Shown one piece after another: positions 17,877 through 26,861 of a stretch of DNA of 64,000 nt. This DNA comes from an uncultured Eubacteriales bacterium (lineage in GTDB: Bacteria > Bacillota > Clostridia > Oscillospirales > Acutalibacteraceae). The notes under the pieces are model-generated. The model had not been told where the DNA came from, did no database searches, and was given only the letters and a program-made list of their open reading frames with translations. Each line of letters begins with the position of its first letter. Positions within the stretch are counted from its first letter, which is position 1. The stretch covers positions 1 through 64,000 of the forward strand of contig CAKUMQ010000002.1 in assembly GCA_934667845.1 (NCBI GenBank), read 5' to 3'. The position numbers and the translations under genes are program-made.

Positions 17877-20687
17877 GTGAACAAAAGGAAACTCACAGCC
17901 ATTTTCGCAGCCGCAGCCGTAGCGGCAGGGCTATTCGCCGTCACGGCGCCGCTGGCAGCGTCTGCGGCGGAGGAGACGGCACCCTACACGCAGAATTTTG
18001 ACGACGCCGAGGCGGCGCTCGCGGATTTCGACACGACCGACCGCTTCGGCACCGACAATCAGATCGATTTCAAGATCAGCGGCGGCACGCTGCACACAGA
18101 GACCACTGACAAAGCCACTTTCGGCGACGTGGTCGCCTGGACGCTGAAAAAGCAGTTTAAAAACTTCAAGATGGAAGTGGATCTGCAGTGGAAGGGCGAT
18201 AACGGCACGTCGACGGATGCCGTGCGCTTCGGCAATCAGGTCGTCGCGATCCATCTGCGCACCTATAACGGCGCCAACACCTGGCGCAACCGCTTTGAGC
18301 CGAATACGGACAGCGGCAGCATCGGCGGCGGCTTCCTCTATCAGCTGGACAAGGGCAACACGCCGCCCCGCCAGATGATGGCGCTGAAAAACGACGGCAA
18401 CTTTGAAATTCAGGAAAAGCTGGATGTCGGTCGGCATTTTGACGGCGGCGTGCTGCATGCGACCATTATTGTGCGGGACAGCGTGGCGGCATTTTACGCC
18501 AACGGCCAACTGGTCAACACCTGCGCCGATCTGCGCGCCGAGGCGGGCTATATCACCTTTGAGGTCAGCGGCGGCGAGGTCATCATCGACAATCTGACGA
18601 TCACGCCCGGCGATTTTGAGATCGGCTATGCTGCGCCCGCCGAGCCGGGAAGCGCCAACGCGCTGAACGATCAGGCGGAGATCGAGGAGGATTTCAGCTT
18701 CCAGTATGTCGAAAGCTCTGCCAACAACACCATCCGCGACGTCGTTTTTGGCGATTTCTGGACAATCAACGACGGCGTGCTGACCCGTAAAAACGGCGTG
18801 GAGAAGCTGCAAAACGGCACGGATCACACGGCGGTCATGACCTCCCAGTACAAGGTGAAATATTTCGATGCCAGCGTGGAGGTGCTCTACGGCAATACCA
18901 CAGACCGCAGCTCGGTCAACCTCTGGCCGGTTCTGGCATACGGCACGCAGAAAAAAGGCTCCTATTTCATTCAGGAGAGCGGCAACGGTCTCTTTGTGCA
19001 GGCGGACGGCGTCGTAACGAGCTGGTCGGGCGACAGCAATATGCCGGGAGGCGGTCTGAAGACGCTTCAGAAGATCCCGAACTGGCAGCCGAACAGCTGG
19101 CACACCCTGCGCGTGCGCGTGGACGGCAACGGCTATCAGTATTATGTCGACGGCGTGCTGTATATGGCGCGCACCTATGAGAGAGGCTACGACTCCGGCC
19201 ACGAGGGCTATGTCTCGTTCCAGTCTGTGAACAACACGAGCAGCTTCCGCAATTTCCGGATCACCAACCTGAATGCGGCGGGCGAGCAGATCGACATGCC
19301 GCACGGCACCATCACCGGCGTGACCATTGACGGCGATGAGGCGATCACCATGCAGGTCGGCGACTTCAAAAAGCTGACCGCCACCGTCACCGGAACGGAC
19401 AATTTCGATGACAGCGTCAACTGGTCGGTGGACAGCGGCTGCGCAACGATCTCCAGCCGCGGCGGCCTGTGCGCGGTGAAGGAGGGTACGGTCGTCGTGA
19501 CCGCCGCCTCGGCGCAGGATCCCACGAAAAAGGCGACGCTGACCGTGACGATCTCCGGCAAGGCGAGCATGACCTATACCGAGGATTTTGACGACAACAC
19601 GGCGGAAGGCTGGGAGCGGCACGACGGCAGCGCCGCCGGCTCGGCAGAGCATACCAACTGGACGGTGAGCGACGGCAAGGTGCGCGGCACCTCCGACGGA
19701 TTTGACTACAAATCCCGCTACATGCTCGGCAATCGCGTATTCGGCAATTTTGTGCTGGAGGCGGGTGTCAAGTATAACGAGGTCGTGGATGTCAACAACC
19801 CGAACGGCGGCTTCGGCCTGATCTATGTCCGCAGCCAGAATATGGACAAGGGCTATGAGGACTCCACCTATGAGGGCGGCATCGCCTTCGGCTTGCAGTG
19901 GCGGAGCGAGGGCGACAGCGGCAACCGCTGCTATTTCCTCGTGACGGCGGGCAACGGCGGCTTTGAGCGCCAGATCAGCTTCGTCGGCATCGACGATTGG
20001 GTGAACGAAAACGGCGTCAACCGTTTGAAGGCAATTGTCGATACGGACAACATCATGTTCTATGTCAACGGCAATCATCTCGAGCAGGCGGATGTGGAGC
20101 TGACCGATCAGGTCGGCATGAGCGGCTTTGTCGGCTTCTCGGTCGCCAAGACCGACGTCGAGTTCGACAACCTCAGCATTGTCGATCTGGTGGAGCCGAC
20201 AGGCATCTCCGTCGCCGAGGACAAGATCGAGCTGAAGCCCGGCGACGATCATCAGTTTATCGCTGTGCTGGAGCCGGAAAATGCGACGAACTCCTCCATG
20301 ATCTGGGAGAGCAGCGACGAGGATGTGGCGTTTGTCAACGACACCGGTTTTGTGGTAGCTGTCGGCGAGGGCACATGCGTGATCAAGGTCAGCTCCAAGA
20401 CGAATCCCGAGCTGAACGACAGCGTGACGGTCGTCGTCAAGGCGGACAGCGGGGAGATCGACCCCGACGAGAGCAGCTCTGACGAGAGCAGCAAGGGAGA
20501 AAACTCCGACGACAGCGAAAGCAAAGCGGACAGCGAATCCTCGAACGGCGCCGTTGAATCCGACGGGAGAACCGACGACCCGCAAAACCCCGCCACGGGC
20601 GTACCGGCGCCGCTTTACAGCGCGGCGGTGCTGCTGTGCGGTGCGGCAGCCGTCTGGGCGACACGGAAAAAACGCGTAAACCGCTGA
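17877..20687 (+). CDS. 936-residue surface protein: LamG-like and Ig-like (Big_2) domains, sortase-like C terminus
   Basis: GTG start with AAGGAGAG seven bases before it. The signal peptide runs to about residue 30 (ASAAEE). Three concanavalin/LamG-like beta-sandwich modules are seen (about 35-245, 265-465 and 560-775), all with a Y-F-V-D-G or Y-V-N-G hairpin near the end. Two Big_2 Ig-like domains are interleaved (about 475-560 and 780-860). A Ser/Asp/Glu-rich spacer follows, then NPATG, a hydrophobic helix and a basic tail, which reads as a cell-wall sorting signal, though NPATG is not the classic LPXTG. It is likely a surface glycan-binding protein of the same operon. No sortase gene is in the window. 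Confidence 0.75.
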   Translation: MNKRKLTAIFAAAAVAAGLFAVTAPLAASAAEETAPYTQNFDDAEAALADFDTTDRFGTDNQIDFKISGGTLHTETTDKATFGDVVAWTLKKQFKNFKMEVDLQWKGDNGTSTDAVRFGNQVVAIHLRTYNGANTWRNRFEPNTDSGSIGGGFLYQLDKGNTPPRQMMALKNDGNFEIQEKLDVGRHFDGGVLHATIIVRDSVAAFYANGQLVNTCADLRAEAGYITFEVSGGEVIIDNLTITPGDFEIGYAAPAEPGSANALNDQAEIEEDFSFQYVESSANNTIRDVVFGDFWTINDGVLTRKNGVEKLQNGTDHTAVMTSQYKVKYFDASVEVLYGNTTDRSSVNLWPVLAYGTQKKGSYFIQESGNGLFVQADGVVTSWSGDSNMPGGGLKTLQKIPNWQPNSWHTLRVRVDGNGYQYYVDGVLYMARTYERGYDSGHEGYVSFQSVNNTSSFRNFRITNLNAAGEQIDMPHGTITGVTIDGDEAITMQVGDFKKLTATVTGTDNFDDSVNWSVDSGCATISSRGGLCAVKEGTVVVTAASAQDPTKKATLTVTISGKASMTYTEDFDDNTAEGWERHDGSAAGSAEHTNWTVSDGKVRGTSDGFDYKSRYMLGNRVFGNFVLEAGVKYNEVVDVNNPNGGFGLIYVRSQNMDKGYEDSTYEGGIAFGLQWRSEGDSGNRCYFLVTAGNGGFERQISFVGIDDWVNENGVNRLKAIVDTDNIMFYVNGNHLEQADVELTDQVGMSGFVGFSVAKTDVEFDNLSIVDLVEPTGISVAEDKIELKPGDDHQFIAVLEPENATNSSMIWESSDEDVAFVNDTGFVVAVGEGTCVIKVSSKTNPELNDSVTVVVKADSGEIDPDESSSDESSKGENSDDSESKADSESSNGAVESDGRTDDPQNPATGVPAPLYSAAVLLCGAAAVWATRKKRVNR

Positions 20688-20731
20688 GGGCGCACAGCCG
20701 CCTGCGGCTGTTGATCCTCCGGGCATAAAAA

Positions 20732-20775
20732 ACGGTCATCGACACTGCGGCACAGCCCGCGGTGCCGATGACCGT
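20732..20775. terminator. Intergenic inverted repeat, terminator-like
   Basis: ACGGTCATCG (20732-20741) pairs with CGATGACCGT (20766-20775) with more pairing inside. The T-run lies on the minus-strand side, while the plus side has only scattered T. It separates the transport operon from the lacI promoter. Confidence 0.6.
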
Positions 20776-20808
20776 GTATGCGTCTCTTTACGGATAAGGG
20801 ACGATAAG

Positions 20809-20837
20809 TTGACTTTTTAACGGAATATAGGTATAAT
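20809..20837 (+). promoter_or_regulatory. Promoter of the LacI regulator gene
   Basis: TTGACT (20809-20814) and TATAAT (20832-20837) have a 17-bp spacer. No copy of the operator is seen here, so simple autorepression through that motif is not evident. Confidence 0.85.
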
Positions 20838-20916
20838 ACATACGACTATACCCGGCGGTCCCTGCCCGGAAAACGGGCAATGGGCAGAGACCGGCAAGCG
20901 AAGGGGAGGAAAAACG

Positions 20917-21969
20917 GTGGCAACGTTGGAGGATGTCGCAAAGCTCGCGGAGGTTTCCGCCATGACGGTGTCGCGCGTGATCAATCACAGCGGCAACGTG
21001 TCTCCCGCCACCTATCAGAGCGTGATGGCGGCGATAAATAAGCTGGGCTACCGGCCGAATATGATCGCGCGCGGGCTTGCCACCAGCAAGACCAATTCCA
21101 TCGGCGTCATCATACCGAATCTCGAAAACCCCATCTATGCCGTTATCGTCTCGGGTATCTATCAGCAGGCCGCGCGGTACGGGCTGGATATCATCCTGGG
21201 CGGAAGCACGACGTTTGAGCAACTGCTGCGCAGCGCGGATCTGCTGCTCGGCAAGCAGGTGGACGGACTGATCATTCTGCCGACCGCGCCGGATTTCAAG
21301 CTGCCTCTCGAAGAGGACGGCGTCGTGTTCTATGAGCACCTCAAGCAGCTGTCGGACGATCTGGCGGGGCGCCTGCCCATGGTGGTGATCGGCAATTATC
21401 CCGTTTCCGACAGTGCCGCCAAGGTCTGCATCGACTATTATACGGGCGCCAAACAGGCGGTGCAGTATCTGTATGAGCAGGGGCACCGCCGGATCGGCAT
21501 GGTGGCGCATGAGGTCAGAAATTTCGGTATCTGGGGAGAGCGGTATCGCGGATACCTGGATGCCATGCAGGAGCGGGGCTGTCCGGTGGATGAACGGGAC
21601 ATCCTGGTTTGCTCCGAATCGGTGGGAAGCGCCTTTGAGGCGGCGCTGACGCTGAAGGAGCGGCGCAGTCTGCCTACCGCGCTCTACTGCGCCAACGATA
21701 CGATCGCCATCGGCGTGATGAACGCCCTGGCGCATAACGGCTTTTCCGTCCCCGGGGATGTGTCGGTGATCGGACACGACAACAGCGTGTTCTGCGAGCT
21801 GTCCAACCCCAGCCTGACGACGGTCTCCATTGAGTCCGCCCGCATCGGCGAGGTGTGCGTGGATGCCATTGTCGAAAAGCTGAAAAATAAGGAGCCGGGT
21901 TTTGAAATGGGCAGCCATGTGATCCAGCCGCGGCTTGTTATCCGCAGCAGTGTGAGAGCTTTGACCTAA
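20917..21969 (+). CDS. LacI/GalR-family transcriptional regulator
   Basis: A 350-residue repressor. Residues 1-25 hold the LacI helix-turn-helix (TLEDVAKLAEVSAMTVSRVIN), followed by the hinge (YRPNMIARGLAT) and a periplasmic-binding-protein-like effector domain to about 345 (VDGLIILPT, PTALYCANDTIAIGVMNAL, SVIGHDNS). GTG start with AAGGGGAGGA seven bases upstream. It is flanked by GH78, GH38 and transporter genes, and three strong TGTTWGCGNDAACA sites lie around it, so it is the likely sensor of the sugar taken up by this locus. The effector is unknown. Confidence 0.95.
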   Translation: MATLEDVAKLAEVSAMTVSRVINHSGNVSPATYQSVMAAINKLGYRPNMIARGLATSKTNSIGVIIPNLENPIYAVIVSGIYQQAARYGLDIILGGSTTFEQLLRSADLLLGKQVDGLIILPTAPDFKLPLEEDGVVFYEHLKQLSDDLAGRLPMVVIGNYPVSDSAAKVCIDYYTGAKQAVQYLYEQGHRRIGMVAHEVRNFGIWGERYRGYLDAMQERGCPVDERDILVCSESVGSAFEAALTLKERRSLPTALYCANDTIAIGVMNALAHNGFSVPGDVSVIGHDNSVFCELSNPSLTTVSIESARIGEVCVDAIVEKLKNKEPGFEMGSHVIQPRLVIRSSVRALT

Positions 21970-22015
21970 AGGCTCCGCCGGGCAGATGCCGCCATGGGGG
22001 CGGTGTCCGGCGATT

Positions 22016-22029
22016 TGTTAGCGCGAACA
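22016..22029. promoter_or_regulatory. LacI-family operator before the GH78/GH38 genes
   Basis: TGTTAGCGCGAACA is a near-perfect palindrome of the same type as at 2888 and 14479. It lies 46 bases after the lacI stop and 49 before the next start. No clear promoter hexamers are seen around it. Confidence 0.82.
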
Positions 22030-22078
22030 TGACGCGCGCCCCCCTTGTTTTCCGATAACCTTGAGGAGAAAAAAGTAC

Positions 22079-24436
22079 ATGAATGAGATCGCCAAATGGA
22101 TCTGGGACGATTCTGCTCCCGGTTTACATAAACAGGCTGTATTTTTCCGCCGGCGTTTTTTTACGGACGAGCCGTCGGCGCTTTCGGTGCATATATCCGC
22201 GGACAGCCGGTACCGGCTGTATGTCAACGGTGTCTTTGCGGCGATCGGTCCGGAAAAGGGCGACCGCTTCCGCACCTATTATGATATCGTCCCGATCGGT
22301 CCGTATCTGCGCGCAGGGGAAAATGTCCTGTGCGTCGAAGTGATCCACTATCCGAACGATTATACCGGCGCCGTGGATTTCCACAGCGGCCCCGTGTCGT
22401 CGGTCAACGGCTCGCGCGCCGCCTTCTGGCTGGAATGCCCGCAGCTGCCGGCGCTGAACACCGATGAAAGCTGGATGTGCCGCCAAAATACGGCGCGCCG
22501 CTTTACGGAGGCAAAGCAGAGCCGGTATGCCGGTGATATGGAGCGGATCGACGGAGCGCTTTTGCCGCCCGGCTGGCAAAGCGGCGCGGATCAGGCGGAC
22601 TGGCGCCCCTGCCGCGAGGTCGCACCGGGTATTCCCTGTCGGCTCGGGGGCGTGCTGTATGAGTGGCAGCTCTGCCCGCGGGATATCCCCCTGCTCTACC
22701 GGCAGCCGGTGCAGCCGCGGGGCTGCACGAAATACGGCGGCAGCGCGGATCTGCGCGGCGTGCTGAACGGGGAAACGGCGGTGGTCCCGCCGCATTCCGC
22801 CGCTTTTATGGATGTGGATATGGGGACGCTTGCCGACGCCTATGTTTCGCTTGCACTGTATTCCGCCAAGGCGGGCGGCACGGTCTGCCTGCGGTATGCC
22901 GAGTGCTATGCGTTTCCCCGGCAGGCGGACGGCGGGGTGGAAAAACGGGTGCGGGATGATGTGTCGGGAGAGCTGTGCGGCGAGGAGGATCTGTATCTGA
23001 CCGGCAGCGGCACGCAGGAGTATACCCCGTTTGACATGCGCGTGTTCCGCTATCTCCGCGTGACGGTCACGGCGGGGGAAACGCCGGTCGAATGGCGGGG
23101 AATATCGTTTCAGATGACGGGCTATCCGCTGGCGGTCACCGGCAGCTGCCGGGCGGAGGAGCCGCGGGTGCAGCAGCTGTACGATATCAGCCTGACCACG
23201 CTGGAGCGCTGCATGCTGGACACCTATGTGGACTGCCCGTATTATGAGCAGATGCAGTATACGCTGGATACCATGATCGAGGCGCTGCTGACCTATCAGG
23301 TGTCGGCGGACGACCGCCTGGCGCGCAAGGCGCTGTACGATTTTCACAGCTCACTGCGGCCGGACGGCATGATCACCGGCAACGCGCCGGCGCTTTTTGA
23401 TCAGGTCATCCCGATCTTCTCCGTCTTTTTTGTGGACATTCTGTATTATCACTACCGGTATCACGGCGATGTCGCAACCGTACACCGCTATCTGCCGACC
23501 GTAATGCGCATTCTCAGCTATTTTGAGGAGCGCATCGACACGCGGGACGGACTGTTGTCCGACACCGGCTACTGGCGCTTTGTGGACTGGCTGGAGGCGT
23601 GGCGGGATAATCACGGCAGCCCGGTCTCCGATCCGGATGAGAAGCTGTATCTGTATTCGTCGATGGTGGCCTATGCCATGGGGCGTATGGTCACCTTCTG
23701 CCGGGCAGACGGGCTTCCGGATCTGGCGGCACGCTACGAGCAAAGCCAAAAACGCCTTATCCGCGCCGTCAATACCGTCTCGTGGGATGCCGGGGCGGGG
23801 TACTATAAAACGCACGAAAGGGAGACGGCGTTCAGTCAGCATGCGCAGATCTGGGCGGTGCTGTCCGGCTGTGTGACCGGGGCAGAGGCAAAGGCGCTGA
23901 TGCGCCGCTGCATGACGGATAAGCAGCTGCTGCCGTGCTCATATTCCATGTCCTTCTATCTGTTCCGCGCCATGGAGCAGGTGGGGGTATACGATGAATT
24001 CCCGGAAAAATGGATGCCGTGGCTGCGGCTTCTGCCGTATCATCTGACCACGTGGCCGGAGGATACGGTGTCGCAGCGCAGCGACTGTCACGGTTGGTCG
24101 GCGGTGCCGCTGTATGAGCTTGTCAGCATGGCGGCGGGGCTTCAGCCGGCGTCACCGGGGGCGGATACGCTGCGCCTGTGCCCGCACGACGTGTGCTTGG
24201 GCAGCCTGACGGTGACGGTGCCAATCGGCGGACAGCTGGCCCGCGTGCAGCGGCAGGTGGCAAAAACGGGCAGAGACTGCACGGCCACGGTGACGCTGAC
24301 GCTCGAGCGGGCGGTGCCGGTCACGGTCTGCCTCCCCGGGCAGGAGGCGTATACGCTTTGTCAGAGAGAGATCACGGTCAGTTACCGCACAGAAATGCCG
24401 CTTTTGGCGCAAATCATACAGGAGGTCGACCCATGA
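22079..24436 (+). CDS. GH78-family alpha-L-rhamnosidase-like enzyme
   Basis: A 785-residue protein with the full GH78 layout: an N-terminal beta-sandwich (WIWDDSAPGLHKQAVFFRRRFF; YRLYVNGVFAAIGPEKGD), further beta domains, an (alpha/alpha)6 barrel (about 370-680) and a C-terminal beta domain. The usual DCPQRE-type catalytic loop reads DCPYYEQMQYTLDT, which keeps the Asp and a Glu but differs from classical rhamnosidases. There is no signal peptide, so it is probably cytoplasmic. ATG at 22079 with GAGGAGA nine bases before; the in-frame TTG at 22061 sits on that site and is not used. Its stop overlaps the GH38 start (ATGA), so the two enzymes probably work on the same oligosaccharide. Confidence 0.82.
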   Translation: MNEIAKWIWDDSAPGLHKQAVFFRRRFFTDEPSALSVHISADSRYRLYVNGVFAAIGPEKGDRFRTYYDIVPIGPYLRAGENVLCVEVIHYPNDYTGAVDFHSGPVSSVNGSRAAFWLECPQLPALNTDESWMCRQNTARRFTEAKQSRYAGDMERIDGALLPPGWQSGADQADWRPCREVAPGIPCRLGGVLYEWQLCPRDIPLLYRQPVQPRGCTKYGGSADLRGVLNGETAVVPPHSAAFMDVDMGTLADAYVSLALYSAKAGGTVCLRYAECYAFPRQADGGVEKRVRDDVSGELCGEEDLYLTGSGTQEYTPFDMRVFRYLRVTVTAGETPVEWRGISFQMTGYPLAVTGSCRAEEPRVQQLYDISLTTLERCMLDTYVDCPYYEQMQYTLDTMIEALLTYQVSADDRLARKALYDFHSSLRPDGMITGNAPALFDQVIPIFSVFFVDILYYHYRYHGDVATVHRYLPTVMRILSYFEERIDTRDGLLSDTGYWRFVDWLEAWRDNHGSPVSDPDEKLYLYSSMVAYAMGRMVTFCRADGLPDLAARYEQSQKRLIRAVNTVSWDAGAGYYKTHERETAFSQHAQIWAVLSGCVTGAEAKALMRRCMTDKQLLPCSYSMSFYLFRAMEQVGVYDEFPEKWMPWLRLLPYHLTTWPEDTVSQRSDCHGWSAVPLYELVSMAAGLQPASPGADTLRLCPHDVCLGSLTVTVPIGGQLARVQRQVAKTGRDCTATVTLTLERAVPVTVCLPGQEAYTLCQREITVSYRTEMPLLAQIIQEVDP

Positions 24437-26838
24437 AAGAGGTTCATCTGATCTGCAACGCCCATTTGGACACCATCTGGCAGTGGACGGAGGATGAGGG
24501 CGCCTTTGCGGCGCTGTCCACGTTCCGCTCCGCCGTCGATCTGGCGGGGGAGTTTGACTATATCTTCTGCCATAACGAGGTGACGGTCTACCGGTATGTC
24601 GAACGGTACGACCCGCCGCTTTTCGAGAAGATCAAGGCGCTGATCCGCGAGGGAAAATGGCATGTGATGGGCGGCTGGTTTCTGCAGCCGGACTGCAACA
24701 TGCCGAGCGGCGAAAGCATTGTGCGGCAGATTTTGGTCGGCCGCCGCTATTTTGCGGAGCATTTCGGCGTCTGCCCCTCGACGGCGATCAATTTTGACTC
24801 CTTCGGACACAGCCGCGGACTGGTGCAGGTCCTGTCCAAATGCGGACAGGACAGCTATCTGATCACCCGTCCCTACCGCAGCCAGTTCCCGACCGAAAGC
24901 GACCAGTTCTGGTGGGAGGGCTTTGACGGCAGCCGGATCAAGGTCAACCGCGTGGAATCGTATAACACGCCGCTGGGACAGGCGGCATTTCACATCGACC
25001 GCAAGGCGAAGGATCAGCCGGAGGACATTGTCTGCGTGCTGTGGGGCGTGGGCAACCACGGCGGCGGACCGTCCCGCAAGGATCTTGCGGACATTGAGGC
25101 GCTGATGGCCAAGGGCGATATGCACCTGATCCACTCCACTCCCGAGCAATTCTTTGCCCGCATTGATCCGCAGTGCGTCGTCAGAGAGTCGCTGCGCACC
25201 TCCATGCCCGGCTGCTACACGACGATGAGCCGGGTGAAGCGGAAGCACGTTGAGCTGGAGAATATGCTCTGGTTCACCGAAAAGATCTGTGCGCTTGCCG
25301 AGCTGCAGGGCGAAATGGCATATCCGCAAAAGCAGCTTGACGAGGCGGTGGACGATCTGCTGAGCTGTGAATTCCATGATGTGCTGCCCGGCACGACCAT
25401 AAAGAGCGGCGAGGACAATGCGCTGTACTGGATCGACCACGCGATGCGGATCCTCTCCGACCTCCGCGCGCAGGCGCTGTTTGCACTGACAAGGGGGCAA
25501 AAGCCCGCCGAGCCGGGCGAATATCCGGTCATTGTGTTCAATCCGCACCCGTATACCGTCCATGCGCCGGTCGCCTGCGAGTTTACTCTGGCCGACCAGA
25601 ACTGGAGCGAAACGGAAGTCACGGCGATGCAGGTGTTTGACGAAAAAGGCACTCCTGTTTTGTCGCAGAGCGTACATGAGGAGAGCAATCTGACGCTGGA
25701 TTGGCGGAAAAAGGTGATCTTTGAGGCGGAGCTTGCGCCGATGGCGATCACGCGCTATTCCGTCCGCACGGCGATGGCGCCGGTATCGCCGATAAAATCG
25801 GAAAGAAGCACGCAGCTTCTGCAGCCGGACCGGTGCGCAGAGGTACGGCGGGAGAGCGGCCTTTTGGAGCGGATAAGCGTAAACGGCAGGGAGTATCTGC
25901 GCGGGCCGATCGTGCCGATGCTGTTCGAGGACAACGCCGACCCGTGGGGCATGGGCGACTTTCAGCAGCAGGGCATGGGCAGAAACGGCAAGCCGTTCAC
26001 CCTTATGGAGAAGCCGGACGGCGTGTTTGCCGGTATGCAGCCGGTTCAGGTCATCGAGGACGGCGACGTGTATCTCGGCATCGAGAGTTTTTTGTCAACG
26101 GAGAGTACACGCATACGCATGGAATACCGCCTGTATAAAAACAGCCCTGCCGTGGACATCCACATGGACGTGTTCTGGGGCGACGCCGACCGTATGCTGA
26201 AGCTGAAGATCCCGATGGCGATGACCGGCCGGTATATCGGGCAGACGGTCTACGGGACGGAGGCGCTGTTTATGGATGGGCGCGAGTGCGTGGCGCAGCG
26301 GTTTGTCGCTATGCAGGACGGAGAGGACTGCTTTGCGGTTCTGAACAACTGCCAGTACGGCTCCTCCTGCCTGGACGGCGATGTGTATCTGTCGCTGGTG
26401 CGCGGGGCGACCTACTGCGCCCATCCGATCGGCGACCGCCCGCTGCTGCCCAAAGGGCGCTTTACCAAGAAAATTGATCAGGGCTGGCAGAACTTTGACT
26501 TCCGCCTGATTCCCGCCAAAACAGAGGATCTGCAAAGGCTGGCGGCGGAATTCAACCAGACGCCGTATGCGCTCAACGTGTTTCCGGACGCCGATGCGGC
26601 GATGCCCCGCGCATTTTCCGTGACCGTGTCCGATCCGTGCATCACGCTGGAGGCGTTCAAAAAGGCCGAGACGGGAGAGGGATATATCCTCCGGCTGTTC
26701 CACAATGCGGAGGGGACGCGCAGCACGCAGCTTCACTGCGGCGGCGCGGCGGCAGAGCTGACGTTTGGTCCCTATGAGGTCAAGACGCTGCGCCTGTGCC
26801 GCGGCGCGCTGAGTGAAGAACGTGAGCTGTGCATCTGA
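24433..26838 (+). CDS. GH38-family alpha-mannosidase
   Basis: An 801-residue enzyme of the zinc-dependent alpha-mannosidase family. The N terminus shows the metal-binding NAHLDTIWQW (His11, Asp13). The nucleophile region NFDSFGH lies near residue 122, and the conserved EFHDVLPGTTIKSG is near 313-326. All-beta C-terminal domains follow to the end. Length and order fit GH38 exo-mannosidases acting on imported alpha-mannosides such as N-glycan fragments. The start at 24433 has AGGAGGT seven bases upstream; the open frame extends further back but overlaps the previous gene. No signal peptide. Confidence 0.92.
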   Translation: MKEVHLICNAHLDTIWQWTEDEGAFAALSTFRSAVDLAGEFDYIFCHNEVTVYRYVERYDPPLFEKIKALIREGKWHVMGGWFLQPDCNMPSGESIVRQILVGRRYFAEHFGVCPSTAINFDSFGHSRGLVQVLSKCGQDSYLITRPYRSQFPTESDQFWWEGFDGSRIKVNRVESYNTPLGQAAFHIDRKAKDQPEDIVCVLWGVGNHGGGPSRKDLADIEALMAKGDMHLIHSTPEQFFARIDPQCVVRESLRTSMPGCYTTMSRVKRKHVELENMLWFTEKICALAELQGEMAYPQKQLDEAVDDLLSCEFHDVLPGTTIKSGEDNALYWIDHAMRILSDLRAQALFALTRGQKPAEPGEYPVIVFNPHPYTVHAPVACEFTLADQNWSETEVTAMQVFDEKGTPVLSQSVHEESNLTLDWRKKVIFEAELAPMAITRYSVRTAMAPVSPIKSERSTQLLQPDRCAEVRRESGLLERISVNGREYLRGPIVPMLFEDNADPWGMGDFQQQGMGRNGKPFTLMEKPDGVFAGMQPVQVIEDGDVYLGIESFLSTESTRIRMEYRLYKNSPAVDIHMDVFWGDADRMLKLKIPMAMTGRYIGQTVYGTEALFMDGRECVAQRFVAMQDGEDCFAVLNNCQYGSSCLDGDVYLSLVRGATYCAHPIGDRPLLPKGRFTKKIDQGWQNFDFRLIPAKTEDLQRLAAEFNQTPYALNVFPDADAAMPRAFSVTVSDPCITLEAFKKAETGEGYILRLFHNAEGTRSTQLHCGGAAAELTFGPYEVKTLRLCRGALSEERELCI

Positions 26839-26861
26839 CCCTGACGGAAATGAGGAAGATC

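Noticed and set aside
17931..20726. A 931-residue open frame on the minus strand
   Set aside because: It is antisense to the Ig-like surface protein, which has a signal peptide, ribosome-binding site and domains. High G+C with few stop codons explains the mirror frame.
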